Positions 44,592 to 54,021 are shown, numbered from the stretch's first letter. The stretch is DNA of 64,000 nt from Candidatus Avelusimicrobium luingense (GCA_900315845.1 OOHK01000006.1:1-64000), one strand, 5' to 3'. Numbers and translations are program-made. The notes: generated by a model from the letters alone, not told the origin.

Positions 44592-45300
44592 GTTTCAAAA
44601 ATAGTTCTGCAAAATTCGTAACGTGTAAATTTTCCATGACGCTTTGCGGTTGGCCGCTGGCAAGCAATTTCCCATCTTGCAGCACATGTACCTTGGCGCA
44701 ACGTTCGGCCTCATCCATATAAGACGTGCTTAAAATGACGGTCATTTCCGGGCCGGCCACACTATAAACGATGTCCCATAACTCTTGGCGCGAAACAGGA
44801 TCTACGCCGATTGTGGGCTCATCTAATAGCAACAGAGCCGGATGGTTTAACAGTACGCACATCAGCCCTAATTTTTTGTACATTCCCCCCGACAATTTTC
44901 CTGCCGGGCGGTCCTTAAACGGAGTCATGCCGGTGGCGGCTAATAATTCTTCTGCCCGCTTATGAAAATCAGACTCGTCCAAATCGTATAAATCGCGGAA
45001 AAACTCTAAATGCTCCCACACGCTTAAATCGGGATATAAACTAGGTTCTTGCGGAAAATATCCTGTGCGGCTTATGGCTTCTTGCGCCGGGCATGCCTTG
45101 TCACGATAGGTAAAGTTAAAAGTGCCTTTGTTGGGTTTTAACAGCCCTTTAATTAAGCGTAGCAGCGTGGTTTTTCCGGCGCCGTTCGGGCCTACAACGC
45201 CATGCACGATACCGGCTTCAAAAACAGTGCTTACATCTGTCAAAGCCACCGTCGTATTGAGCGTTTTGGATATATGTTCTGCCCGAACTTCAATAGACAT
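44584..45300 (-). CDS. ABC exporter ATP-binding protein (second NBD)
   Basis: The 238-residue NBD has Walker A GPNGAGKTTL, GYFPQEPSLYPDLSVWE, signature LSGGMYKK, Walker B LLLLDEPTIGVDP. The H-loop region reads STSYMDEAERC, where Ser replaces the usual switch His (STSYM versus TTHYM), so this site may be catalytically degenerate. Together with the partner NBD it corresponds to a split YbhF. It shares one base with the HlyD gene upstream. Confidence 0.93.
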   Translation of the reverse strand: MSIEVRAEHISKTLNTTVALTDVSTVFEAGIVHGVVGPNGAGKTTLLRLIKGLLKPNKGTFNFTYRDKACPAQEAISRTGYFPQEPSLYPDLSVWEHLEFFRDLYDLDESDFHKRAEELLAATGMTPFKDRPAGKLSGGMYKKLGLMCVLLNHPALLLLDEPTIGVDPVSRQELWDIVYSVAGPEMTVILSTSYMDEAERCAKVHVLQDGKLLASGQPQSVMENLHVTNFAELFLKHE

Positions 45301-46025
45301 TATTTTACAAACTCCGTTTCCAACGTCATGCCGGGTTTAATGGTTAAATTTTCATCATTCTCAAAACGTGTTTTCACCCCATATACAAGCCGGGTGCGTT
45401 CATCCCGTGTTTGTACGTTTTTGGGAGTAAATTCGGACTGGTCGTTAATCGCCAAAATGCGACCCTTAAACGTTTTATCTGCTTCCGGCAAATAGCCGCT
45501 TACTTCTTGTCCGACAGACAAATTGGCCAGTTCATCATGCGGCACATACACCCACACATCAAGTTCTTTCAAATTGGCTACGGTAAGCATTTTTTTACCC
45601 GCGCTGATAAATTCATGGGGCTCATAGTATTTATAAAGCACTTGCCCGTTAAGAGGGCTGGTAAGCGTGCACCAACTTTGCTGAAGTGCGGCTTCGTCAT
45701 ACTGATGTTTTTTGATATCATAGTTCTCTTGCGAACCGGCCGTCGTTTTCAAAAGTTGTGCTGCCCGGTTAAATTCTGTTTGCGTAATTTCTTTTTTAAG
45801 GTTTGCCGCGTCACACGTCAAACGTGCTACTACTTGTCCTTGCGTTACCGGGGATCCCTCTTCCACTAAAATTTCTTGAATGGTATCACTCAAACGGGCA
45901 GAAATATCTACGGAAATAGCCTCGGCCACTCCGCTATAATGAAACGGCGTACTGCGGAAAAACGTCAACGCCACGATTACTAAAATTAAAAGTACCACTA
46001 CGGCTATGATAATTCTCTTTTTCAT
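45300..46025 (-). CDS. HlyD-type membrane fusion protein
   Basis: The 241-residue protein has one N-terminal helix (IIIAVVVLLILVIVALTFF), a biotinyl-lipoyl-like half-motif (ISARLSDTIQEILVEEGSPVTQGQ), a short helical hairpin and the matching half (GQVLYKYYEPHEFISAGKKM), then a beta-barrel domain. It links the inner-membrane ABC pore to the TolC-like channel across the periplasm. It is shorter than most family members because of a short hairpin. It overlaps the TolC gene by 4 bp. Confidence 0.92.
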   Translation of the reverse strand: MKKRIIIAVVVLLILVIVALTFFRSTPFHYSGVAEAISVDISARLSDTIQEILVEEGSPVTQGQVVARLTCDAANLKKEITQTEFNRAAQLLKTTAGSQENYDIKKHQYDEAALQQSWCTLTSPLNGQVLYKYYEPHEFISAGKKMLTVANLKELDVWVYVPHDELANLSVGQEVSGYLPEADKTFKGRILAINDQSEFTPKNVQTRDERTRLVYGVKTRFENDENLTIKPGMTLETEFVK

Positions 46026-47365
46026 AAGGTCTCCTTGCTTAAACTATTTAAAATGGCTAATTGATTGAGTTGCTCTACTTGCACATCTGCCAAAGAAAGT
46101 TGGCTTTCGAGCAAATCTAAATTGGCCCGATCTACTTCAAAAAAAGTAACGGCCCCGGCTTTATAGGCCTGATACGTAAGGCGTGCCGTTTCACTGGTTT
46201 GTTTAATAGTATCTTTGAGTAAATTTTCTTGCACTTGTAAACCGTACAAGCGATCTTTGGCCGATAAAAACAAGGCCGTCAATGTTTCTTGTGTATCCTG
46301 TTTTTCATAGGTTTTGGCGCGGGACAGTTCCTGTTGTGCCTTGGCTTGCTGACGGTCTTTGCCGCCTTCAAATAATGGGATAGAAACAGCCGCTCCCGCA
46401 CGCCCTAAAAATACATGTTCGCGGATGGCTCCGTTGGGGTATTCAAAGTAAGCACCGCCTTGAAGTGCCACGCGCGGATAGAGCGAAGATTTATAACTGT
46501 CGGCCAAATAATCATAATACTGGGCCATTTCATCCAAAGCGGCCAATTTAGGAGAATTTTCATCAAACTCACTTTGCCCGTATAGGCGGAACAATTGAAG
46601 CGTATTTTCTAACGGATCCGTATCTAATACGGCGGAGGTTTTATTTTCTTCTTTAGCGTTAGCAAGGCGTTTATCTGTTGGGTATGAGGGGTCAATGTTG
46701 TAATCAGTTCCGGTCAACTTAAACAGCGTACGTAATTGCCCGGCCAAGGCACTGCGTGCCCCACTCATAGCCGTTTGTGTTTTTAATACTTGTTTGCGGG
46801 CGATAGAAACGTCTAAATTACTTTTAGAACCGGCTTTGTAAGCGGACTCCACGTCGGAAAGTTGCTTTTGCACCACTTCCAATTGTCCGTTCAACAGCAC
46901 CAATTGTTGTAAAAGTTGTTGCACCGCAAAATACGATTGGCGCACTTGCAATAAAATTTGTTTCCGGGCAAATTCATAGGACTGTTCTTGCGCGCTGGCC
47001 GCTTTAGAAGCACTTTTTTTAAGAGAACTGCGTGCCCCGTTATCAAATAGCACCCAACTGGCAGTCGGCCCGACAGAATACCCCCAAGTATCGCCAAATT
47101 TTAACTCTTGCCCACCGAACTTGAGCGTGGGAACTTCCGATACCCAAACTCCCTTTGCATCTAATGACAAAGACGGATAAAGAGACGACGACACGCTTTT
47201 TTCCTGTGCTTGTGAAGAACGGACTTGTGCTTCTAAACCTTGCAGTTGGGCGGAAGATTTAAGCGCATCCCGCTCACAATCAGCCAAGGACAAAGAAGAA
47301 ACATCCAACCCATAAAGTACGGTTGTGATAGTAAATAGTACCAGTAACCCGAATAGTTTTTTCAT
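46022..47365 (-). CDS. TolC-family outer-membrane efflux protein
   Basis: The 447-residue protein has a signal peptide (MKKLFGLLVLFTITTVLYG) and two internally related halves of long helices with outer-membrane efflux motifs (YPSLSLDAKGVW, YKAGSKSNLDVSIARKQVL, YPRVALQGGAYFEYPNG, YKAGAVTFFEVDRANLDLLES). It trimerises into the outer-membrane exit duct of the exporter. It is the first gene of the six-gene operon TolC-HlyD-NBD-NBD-permease-permease; all internal junctions overlap. Confidence 0.93.
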   Translation of the reverse strand: MKKLFGLLVLFTITTVLYGLDVSSLSLADCERDALKSSAQLQGLEAQVRSSQAQEKSVSSSLYPSLSLDAKGVWVSEVPTLKFGGQELKFGDTWGYSVGPTASWVLFDNGARSSLKKSASKAASAQEQSYEFARKQILLQVRQSYFAVQQLLQQLVLLNGQLEVVQKQLSDVESAYKAGSKSNLDVSIARKQVLKTQTAMSGARSALAGQLRTLFKLTGTDYNIDPSYPTDKRLANAKEENKTSAVLDTDPLENTLQLFRLYGQSEFDENSPKLAALDEMAQYYDYLADSYKSSLYPRVALQGGAYFEYPNGAIREHVFLGRAGAAVSIPLFEGGKDRQQAKAQQELSRAKTYEKQDTQETLTALFLSAKDRLYGLQVQENLLKDTIKQTSETARLTYQAYKAGAVTFFEVDRANLDLLESQLSLADVQVEQLNQLAILNSLSKETL

Positions 47366-47442
47366 ATTTTCTCCCTATTATTATTTTATCACATTAAGAG
47401 AGAACACTCTTCGGAGATTGGATACATATTATTAGACATTAA

Positions 47443-47470
47443 AAAGCCTCTTACGCTTATGTAAGGGCCC
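47443..47470 (-). terminator. terminator after the 52-aa ORF
   Basis: GCCCTTAC/GTAAGAGGC with one bulge, followed by TTTTTAA on the minus strand. Confidence 0.65.
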
Positions 47471-47483
47471 AAAACCAACTCTG

Positions 47484-47642
47484 CTAACTTTCGCTTTTAA
47501 TCGGCAAGTCGTAATCTACAATACGCACGTTTTCTTTTTGCTCTTGCCACACGGTAACAATGTCACATACCGAAGTACCGCCAAAAGTGGAATATGCTTT
47601 AAGCAAAACCGGGCACTCCCTTAAACCTGTACTAGATGCCAT
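47484..47642 (-). CDS. 52-aa hypothetical protein
   Basis: The ORF reads MASSTGLRECPVLLKAYSTF and ends EQKENVRIVDYDLPIKSES. It has no good Shine-Dalgarno but is followed directly by a terminator on its strand. It could be the tail of a larger lost gene. No family is recognised. Confidence 0.4.
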   Translation of the reverse strand: MASSTGLRECPVLLKAYSTFGGTSVCDIVTVWQEQKENVRIVDYDLPIKSES

Positions 47643-47956
47643 GGCTACTTGGGGCGAAAAGTATAGGAAAACCCTTACAAAATAAAAACCCTAGTAAAGG
47701 TCACTAGAGTAGAAACTGAACACAGATTGACACTGTATCCGCGTGATTTTCCAGGTGTTATGCGGTTAAATTTCGCGCTTTTATTATGTCTTGTGCGCCT
47801 TTGGGGCACAGTATTTTGCGGTCGTGACTAAGCAAGATAAAGCAGATAAACTATACCAAGCAAGGACAGAGTTTGGACACTATAATCTTAAAATTCGATG
47901 CGCTAAATATAAATCGTATCTGCCCAAATAAGTGTCCATTCTATATACTTTTGGCA
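47643..47956. other. intergenic region with dispersed-repeat fragments
   Basis: No gene is seen. It holds GCGCTTTTATTATG followed by TTTGGGGCACAG, GTTTGGACACTATAA (47871) and TATATACTTTTGG (47942), all pieces of the motif family seen at the tRNA-Arg islands. Confidence 0.55.
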
Positions 47957-47991
47957 GAAAAAACCACCCTCTAGTTTGCGCTAAAGGGTGG
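47957..47991 (-). terminator. terminator of the secreted ankyrin gene
   Basis: CCACCCT/AGGGTGG extended by further pairs, followed by TTTTTT on the minus strand. Confidence 0.82.
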
Positions 47992-48016
47992 CTATCTAAC
48001 AGAGGATTTCTATCCC

Positions 48017-49399
48017 CTAAAACTTTCCTGCGTTCTGTATGGCAAAATTAGCGGTGTCCTGTGCGGCATTGGATAATCCTTGTAAAAGAATCTGACCGAG
48101 ACCACCGCTATTTTTGTTTTCGGCTGCTTGTTGAGTTGATTCTGCTCCACTGGGCTCTAAGTTGAGTTGCATTCTCTGCTGCATAATTGGCAAGAGCCGC
48201 TTTTCGTATGGCGTTAGCTTTGCTCCATGCATTTGTAAAAGTTTTACACAAGGACCCATATATGGGTTAACACTTGCATGAAACAACGCACTCAACCCTT
48301 CATAATCACGCACATTTACGTCCGCTCCAGCACTTATATACAGTTTGATTTGTTCTTCTTTAGCCCCGAATAACGGAGTTCTACCGTACATGTTGCGAGC
48401 ATTTACATCTGCCCCGGATTGGATAAGTAATTTTAACTTTTCTATGCTGTCCTTATAAAAGTTGTAATGTAAAACGGTAGAATAAGAACGGTTACGAGCA
48501 TTAACATCCGCTCCAGCTTTTATCAATGCTTCTATCATCTCCACACTTGCATGACGATCTATTGCGACCATTAAAATGGTTTCGTAATGTTTACTGTTAT
48601 GAAAATTTGGATCTGCTCCTTTCTCTAAAAGGGCATTTACTACGTCTATATTTGCCTTTTTTGTTGATATTGCTTTTGCTAGTGGCAAGAATCCATCACT
48701 ACCTCTACCGTTCGGATTAGCCCCTTGTTCCAGTAATTTCTTTACTTTTTTTACATTTCCTTGTTCTGCGGCAGCACACAACTTGTCATTTAATTTTTGT
48801 TGGGCTTTGTCCGGTTTATTCCATGCCTCTAAACGGCCGAAATTCTCATCTGCGCCATTTTTAAGTAGCATTTCTACTGCACTTGCGTCATTAGAATCGC
48901 GTGCAAAAGATAAGGCAGTAGCAGGATTAGGCTCGTCACATTTTGATTTATTATGCCAAAATTGGTCTTCGCCCCACAAGTAAGATCCCCATAGGCGGTC
49001 TTCCGATTTACAACGCGGTAAATTCATCACCGCATTTACGTCCGGTTTGGCTTTGAGTAAGCGTTCACGGATTTTTTTTGCTTCCGGTGTAACGATAGAG
49101 AAACTGTTAATTAAAGCGGTAATCCCGTTCTCGCCTCTAGCATTTACATCTGCACCTGCAAAAAGTAGCATATCCACAGACGCTAGGTTTTCTTTGGCTG
49201 CATAGATTAAAGGTGTGTTTCCGGCCTCATCCGTAACATTGGGGTCCGTACCTGCCTCTAATAAACCCCTAACTTGGGAGGCGTTTCCGTCTTTAGCGGC
49301 GTTAATTAAAGCACGCTCGTACTGTGTGGTAGCTTGCTTGGCCTGTGCTAACCCCACGAGAAAGAGTACGGCAAATAAACTGGTTACTATTTTTTTCAT
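48017..49399 (-). CDS. secreted ankyrin-repeat protein
   Basis: The 460-residue protein has a signal peptide (MKKIVTSLFAVLFLVGLAQA) and about ten ankyrin repeats with consensus elements (DEAGNTPLIYAAKENLASVD, LLFAGADVNARGENGITAL, LIQSGADVNARNMYGRTPL). The tail is Gln/Ala-rich. Ankyrin repeats mediate protein binding; a periplasmic or exported location suggests an envelope or host-interaction role, not proven. It lies 19 bp downstream of the Cys-rich secreted protein gene, so the two form an operon. Confidence 0.88.
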   Translation of the reverse strand: MKKIVTSLFAVLFLVGLAQAKQATTQYERALINAAKDGNASQVRGLLEAGTDPNVTDEAGNTPLIYAAKENLASVDMLLFAGADVNARGENGITALINSFSIVTPEAKKIRERLLKAKPDVNAVMNLPRCKSEDRLWGSYLWGEDQFWHNKSKCDEPNPATALSFARDSNDASAVEMLLKNGADENFGRLEAWNKPDKAQQKLNDKLCAAAEQGNVKKVKKLLEQGANPNGRGSDGFLPLAKAISTKKANIDVVNALLEKGADPNFHNSKHYETILMVAIDRHASVEMIEALIKAGADVNARNRSYSTVLHYNFYKDSIEKLKLLIQSGADVNARNMYGRTPLFGAKEEQIKLYISAGADVNVRDYEGLSALFHASVNPYMGPCVKLLQMHGAKLTPYEKRLLPIMQQRMQLNLEPSGAESTQQAAENKNSGGLGQILLQGLSNAAQDTANFAIQNAGKF

Positions 49400-49418
49400 T
49401 TATTCTCTCCTTGTAAAT

Positions 49419-50939
49419 TTAAAAGTTATATCCGGACGTTGGACCGAATCTGCAAAGACAACCTGCAGGTCTGCCACCCGACGAGAAAGCACTATAGCTT
49501 GCGGGTTGCATTAACGGACGACCGAAAGATTGACAGCATTGGTTACATTCCATAGAGTTACTGGGTTTATGGTTCACACAATACTTACAGGTGTTCCCTC
49601 TAAAGTATGTACCCATGTAAGAACAAGTCAAATTGGCGGCATTTTGTTGTTGTTTGGCTTGATTCTTTGCGGCTTGTGCTTGCGCTTTAGCCTGCTGAGC
49701 AGCGGCTTGGGCCTTGTTGTATTCCATCTCCGCTAACAATTGCTCGGCTTCCATTTCCGCTCTTGCTCTGGCATCCATCTCGTCTAATTCTGCCTCACTT
49801 GGCAAACTAGCTTCGGGTATTTCCACGTTCCCATACATTGTAGGAACACCACCATAGCCATTTAACAAATTCTTGCCTTTGACAAATTCCTTATTAGCAC
49901 CAAAGTCCTTACGTTTGGGAGTGTCCACCGTATCTAACTTTGCGGTTCCTTGCTTGGCAGGGGTTGCAGTTGCCTTCACACCTTCCGGAATAGTAGCTTC
50001 CGGTAACTCTACACCTGCACTGGGTTTATAACCTGCCAACTTATTCGTGGGCTTTGTTTCCGTCTTTTCTTCTTCGCAGGTGGTCTTCCCAGGCAAAGGT
50101 ACGCACTTGGTTTTAATTCCATATTTAAGCGGTTCTGCAGGGATAATTACGCCATTGCCTGTCATGGTCGGCCCTGTGGGAGTAGAAACCTTTACGGAAG
50201 TACTACCTTTACCCGTTCGAGTAGGTTTGGTAGCTTTAGCAGGCTTTGGGGCTTTCTTGGCTTCTTGCTCTTTATTCCATTCCGCTTCCGTGCATCTTAC
50301 TTGCTTCCCGTTTTTATCGCAAAAGAATTCTACTTGATAATCTTTTAAATGCACCTTCTTGGGTCTAGCATATTTCTCGTCCTGAATAGGAGCAGGGGCT
50401 TGCGTTACAGCCGTGGGATGTATTTTCTTTACTTCTTCCGCTGTAAGTTTCTGTTCCTTGGGTGCAGGAGTTACGGGAGTTGTGGCTTTTACTTGTGTGG
50501 TTTCCGTTTGTGTCTTGGCTTTTACTTCCACCGCAGGTTGTGGCTCGGGTTTGCTAGAGGGTACCATAGGCATAGGTTTCCCTTTAGGCATAGCGACCTT
50601 CGGGGAAGAATTGTGCGGAGTAACCACTTTGGCCCCACCTTGTAATTGCACTTCCTTGGGGTTGTTAGTAGGGGTTACATTGGTAGGGACTCTTTGTGCA
50701 GGGACAACGGCTTGGGTCTTGGGCTTATTTACTTTTGTGCCCTTAGTACCACCGCCAACATCCACCGCATCCCTATAATCTGCATCTACAGGGTCACTTA
50801 CTTTGGGGACTACAACGTCCTCTTTGTAATATCTCTCGTCTCCTGCTTGGAAGTATTGCACTTTATCGGCAGGATTATTTGCCGCCCACATACAAATAGG
50901 CAGGAAGAATAAAACGGATAGTTCTAGTGTCTTACGCAT
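49419..50939 (-). CDS. secreted low-complexity protein with Cys-rich C-terminus
   Basis: The 506-residue protein starts with a signal peptide (MRKTLELSVLFFLPICMWA). The bulk is Pro/Thr/Lys-rich and probably disordered, with several repeated (A/V)ELPEATIPEG-like blocks, then an Ala/Gln coiled coil (AQAAAQQAKAQAQAAKNQAK). The last 75 residues hold nine or more Cys (CSYMGTYFRGNTCKYCVNH, MECNQCC, CLCRF), likely disulfide-bonded. No family is recognised. Domain order suggests an envelope-spanning or surface-attached protein. Confidence 0.72.
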   Translation of the reverse strand: MRKTLELSVLFFLPICMWAANNPADKVQYFQAGDERYYKEDVVVPKVSDPVDADYRDAVDVGGGTKGTKVNKPKTQAVVPAQRVPTNVTPTNNPKEVQLQGGAKVVTPHNSSPKVAMPKGKPMPMVPSSKPEPQPAVEVKAKTQTETTQVKATTPVTPAPKEQKLTAEEVKKIHPTAVTQAPAPIQDEKYARPKKVHLKDYQVEFFCDKNGKQVRCTEAEWNKEQEAKKAPKPAKATKPTRTGKGSTSVKVSTPTGPTMTGNGVIIPAEPLKYGIKTKCVPLPGKTTCEEEKTETKPTNKLAGYKPSAGVELPEATIPEGVKATATPAKQGTAKLDTVDTPKRKDFGANKEFVKGKNLLNGYGGVPTMYGNVEIPEASLPSEAELDEMDARARAEMEAEQLLAEMEYNKAQAAAQQAKAQAQAAKNQAKQQQNAANLTCSYMGTYFRGNTCKYCVNHKPSNSMECNQCCQSFGRPLMQPASYSAFSSGGRPAGCLCRFGPTSGYNF

Positions 50940-51101
50940 ATATGATTCTCCCTTTTGTTCCTACTTAAAGGTATTGTAGCACATATTGCGTATAGGCGAC
51001 TAAAAAGCCGCCCCTATTGCTAAGATCGCTGTTCATGGCTTTTATTATGCCTTGTGCTCTTTTTGGGCACAGTAGTTCTGTAAATATTTTATAATGAAAG
51101 T

Positions 51102-51752
51102 ATGAAAAATATACCGGATTCCAACAAAGTGTTCCCGAACGAGAAGCTCCCCGACCTTTGCTATATTAAAAATGTAGTAAAGAACCCGAATATCATTATC
51201 GGCGACTATACCTACTATTACGGTGACGACGCCGACCAATTTGAAAAACACGTCACCCACCACTATCCGTTTATCGGGGATAAACTGATCATTGGCAAAT
51301 TCTGCGCGATTGCTAAAGGCGTGGAGTTTGTGATGAACGGCGCTAATCACCGGATGAACTGCGCAACTACTTATCCGTTTTATATTATGGGTGGAGATTG
51401 GGGCAATGCGTTGGCGCCCGTAACCAAAGAACTCCCTTTAAAGGGCGATACCGTCGTTGGAAATGACGTATGGATTGGGCAGAACGTTACGATACTCCCA
51501 GGCGTGCATATTGGCGATGGGGCGATTATCGGCCTAAACAGCGTGGTAACCAAAGATGTGCCGCCTTACACCATTGTGGCCGGAAACCCTGCTAAAGCCG
51601 TCCGCAAACGCTTTGATGATGAATTGATTGACCTGCTGCTCAAACTTAAATGGTGGGATAAGAGTGTAGAAGAAATCAATGCACTTATTCCGCTTCTCTC
51701 TTGTAGTGATTTAGCCAAAGTAAAGCAAGAAATTAAAGTCCTTGTGCATTAA
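51102..51752 (+). CDS. xenobiotic acetyltransferase, Vat/CatB type (left-handed beta-helix)
   Basis: The 216-residue protein contains hexapeptide repeats (IGKFCAIAKGVEFVMNGANH, VVGNDVWIGQNVTILPGVHIG, GAIIGLNSVVTKDVPPYTIV) and the C-terminal KWWDKSVEEIN typical of streptogramin A (Vat) and CatB chloramphenicol acetyltransferases. The His in MNGANHRMN is the expected catalytic base. It would acetylate a hydroxyl on an antibiotic or related compound with acetyl-CoA in a trimer. It is a lone + strand gene. TATAAT lies six bases before the ATG, with no clear Shine-Dalgarno. Substrate remains to be shown. Confidence 0.88.
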   Translation: MKNIPDSNKVFPNEKLPDLCYIKNVVKNPNIIIGDYTYYYGDDADQFEKHVTHHYPFIGDKLIIGKFCAIAKGVEFVMNGANHRMNCATTYPFYIMGGDWGNALAPVTKELPLKGDTVVGNDVWIGQNVTILPGVHIGDGAIIGLNSVVTKDVPPYTIVAGNPAKAVRKRFDDELIDLLLKLKWWDKSVEEINALIPLLSCSDLAKVKQEIKVLVH

Positions 51753-51776
51753 AGCTACCCCGCCTGCTTTTGGACA

Positions 51777-51808
51777 CTAAAAAAGCCCCCTACACTTAAG
51801 TAAGGGGC
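51777..51808 (-). terminator. terminator of the flavin-reductase gene
   Basis: A 9-bp stem GCCCCTTAC/GTAGGGGGC is followed on the minus strand by TTTTTT. Confidence 0.8.
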
Positions 51809-51834
51809 AAACGAAATACAAATATAACTTGTAT

Positions 51835-52398
51835 TTATTTAACTAATTTTTTGCCACTATTCCATGCTTGACCTACTTTTTCACCAATTTTGTAATAACC
51901 GCCTTGGAACTGGTCAAACACAAAAGCGTTTAATTTCGTAGGATCTACGGTACCCTTATCAGTTACCACCTTTTCATCTGCAAGCACATTGACAATTTTA
52001 CCCACCACACGGAATCCATCCGGTTGGATTTCTGCGACTTCGCATTCCAACGTAAGCGGAAATTCCTCTACAATGGGGGCATCTACCCGTGTACTTTTAA
52101 CCGCATGCAAACCTGATTTCTCAAATTTATCTTTGACAGTATTAGCAGAAACGATACCAAAATAGTCCGCCGCTTCCAAATGCTCCGTATCGGCGATACT
52201 AATTGTAAATGCCTTACGTGCTTTAATGTTGGCTACCGTTTTATGGCTTTCTTCTAAGTTAAGAGCTACTTTGTCATGGTCACAAATGCCACCCCACGCC
52301 ATGTTCATTACATCTACGGTGTCATCCTCGTTATACGTGGCTATCAGCAGTACCGGCATAGGGAATAAAAATGGTTTTACACCAAGTTCTTTTTTCAT
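51835..52398 (-). CDS. flavin reductase / flavoredoxin-like FMN-binding protein
   Basis: The 187-residue protein has the split-barrel flavin-reductase fold signatures PMPVLLIATYNEDDTVDVMN, NLEESHKTVANIKARKAFTI and DYFGIVSANTVKDKFEKSG. It probably binds FMN and transfers electrons in the cytosol. It ends the redox gene cluster headed by the MerR regulator, though a 118-bp gap from the DUF362 gene may contain its own promoter. Confidence 0.87.
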   Translation of the reverse strand: MKKELGVKPFLFPMPVLLIATYNEDDTVDVMNMAWGGICDHDKVALNLEESHKTVANIKARKAFTISIADTEHLEAADYFGIVSANTVKDKFEKSGLHAVKSTRVDAPIVEEFPLTLECEVAEIQPDGFRVVGKIVNVLADEKVVTDKGTVDPTKLNAFVFDQFQGGYYKIGEKVGQAWNSGKKLVK

Positions 52399-52516
52399 AT
52401 TTCCTCCATATAAAATTATTGTAGCAATTATGAGACAAATCGCCTTTAGTATGCTATCTACTTTTGGAAATTAAAAACCTGCTCCATACAAGTATCTTCC
52501 GATAATTTCTTTCTCA

Positions 52517-53467
52517 TTATTTATCCATATCTACCAAGGTATATTTGCCCGTTCCCATACCTAATTTTTTCATATACGGAATTTGATGCAACCCTTTGCG
52601 CGATTCAATACGTTCCTTCAAATCGTGTGATTCTTCTTCCGGCAACGCATACACCATATCCAAAGAGGCTTGGTCCACGGCCACAATATTCGTAGAGGCC
52701 AAAATGCCGATATCACGCGCTTTGGGTGTGGCGGCGGAAGTCCCCGCACAATCGCAATCAACCGACATGCGGCGCAAGACGTTAATGTACACAATCTTCT
52801 TGCCGAAGTGATCTACCGTGGCTTTGGCAGATTCAGCCATGTTCTCTTGGAAACGGGCTCCCGTATAGCCCCATTGCTTATCGCCTTTTTGGTGGATCAT
52901 CTTTTTGCCGATTTTGCCGTCAGCCATACCGATAGCAATATTTTTCATACTGCCGCCGTAACCGCCCATGGTGTGACCCTTAAAGTGAGTAAGCACTACC
53001 AGCGAGTCATAATTTAATACATGGCTGCCCATGGACATTTCTTTGAAGTGTTTGCCGCCTTTTACAGGGAGCATAACCGTACCGTCTTCGTCCAAGATAT
53101 CCACTTTGGAAAATGTCCATCCGTTGGTTTTAAGCGTTTCGCGGTGGCCTTCGGTCGTTTGGCGCGGAGAATTGTAAAATACATTCGTTTCCACGAGCGT
53201 ACTGTTGGGGATATGTTTCCACAGGGCTTTTACCATCGGAACCGGTAAAATGTTCGGGCCGTGCGGCTCGCCCGTATGGAACTTAATAGCCACTTTCCCG
53301 TCAATGTTGTTAGAGATTTTGTCATAGATTTTAACAAGACCTTCGGGGCTGATATCCCGCGTAAAATACACCACATCTTTGTCTTGCGAAGTTTTTTGTG
53401 TCGTTTGCACAGTTTGGCAAGCGGACAATGTTACGGCTCCTAATAATACGACAAGTAATTTTTTCAT
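52517..53467 (-). CDS. DUF362-family lipoprotein
   Basis: From the ATG at 53467 (AAAAGGAG before it) the protein has 316 residues with lipobox LSAC (Cys18). The rest matches DUF362, including VAIKFHTGEP, THFKGHTMGGYGGSMKNIAIG and VYINVLRRMSVDCDCAG. DUF362 proteins often carry iron-sulfur clusters or occur with ferredoxins; here only the DCDC pair is suggestive. An upstream in-frame ATG at 53488 lies in the preceding gene and is rejected. It follows the oxidoreductase gene in the MerR-headed operon. Confidence 0.82.
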   Translation of the reverse strand: MKKLLVVLLGAVTLSACQTVQTTQKTSQDKDVVYFTRDISPEGLVKIYDKISNNIDGKVAIKFHTGEPHGPNILPVPMVKALWKHIPNSTLVETNVFYNSPRQTTEGHRETLKTNGWTFSKVDILDEDGTVMLPVKGGKHFKEMSMGSHVLNYDSLVVLTHFKGHTMGGYGGSMKNIAIGMADGKIGKKMIHQKGDKQWGYTGARFQENMAESAKATVDHFGKKIVYINVLRRMSVDCDCAGTSAATPKARDIGILASTNIVAVDQASLDMVYALPEEESHDLKERIESRKGLHQIPYMKKLGMGTGKYTLVDMDK

Positions 53468-53481
53468 TATGTTATCTCCTT

Positions 53482-54021
53482 TTAGCATTTTTTGCCCATT
53501 TCATAGGCTTTCTTATAAGCGGGCAGTTCTTTTACCTCGCCTATTTGCCAAGCCCCTGTACCGTAAATAATGCCTTTTTCGTTTGTACCGTCCAAACAAT
53601 CGCGCGTAAAACCGCGTAGGCCTTCTATCGTAGGAGCCAAATTGTTTTTGTCGGTATCGGCGGCAGAAACAATAAAATAGACATCTTTATCGGAAATTTC
53701 CGTGTACCGGGGTACGCAACGGTCAATAAACGTTTTAAGTTGTCCGTCCATGGTGTAGAAATAAACCGGCGTGGCAAGTACAATTACATCGGCCTCCACC
53801 ATTTTACCCAATAACGCTTTCATATCATCTTTTTGCACACATTGGTGCGTGTTATTACACACACCGCAACCCAAACAATAGTTAATTTTATGATTGCGCA
53901 AAAAGATTTTTTCCACGTCGTACCCGGCTTCTTTAGCGCCTAACAGAAACTGGTCACACAACAAGTCGGAATTGCCCCCTTTGCGAGGCGAAGCAGATAT
54001 AATTAATACTTTTTTAGTCAT
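53482..54021 (-). CDS. NADPH-dependent FMN reductase / flavodoxin-like oxidoreductase
   Basis: The 179-residue protein has the flavodoxin-fold phosphate loop ISASPRKGGNSDLLCDQF, the CLGCGVCNNTHQCVQKDDM segment of iron-sulfur flavoproteins, and VLATPVYFYTMDGQLKTFIDRC. It binds FMN and reduces small substrates in the cytosol. The ATG at 54021 has TAGGAGA before it and is preferred to an upstream one at 54048. It overlaps neither neighbour and lies between the anchored flavodoxin and the DUF362 gene. Confidence 0.87.
   Translation of the reverse strand: MTKKVLIISASPRKGGNSDLLCDQFLLGAKEAGYDVEKIFLRNHKINYCLGCGVCNNTHQCVQKDDMKALLGKMVEADVIVLATPVYFYTMDGQLKTFIDRCVPRYTEISDKDVYFIVSAADTDKNNLAPTIEGLRGFTRDCLDGTNEKGIIYGTGAWQIGEVKELPAYKKAYEMGKKC

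Noticed and set aside
53467-53488. Earlier start codon for the DUF362 gene
   Set aside because: The extra residues are encoded by the Shine-Dalgarno and precede a clean lipoprotein signal.
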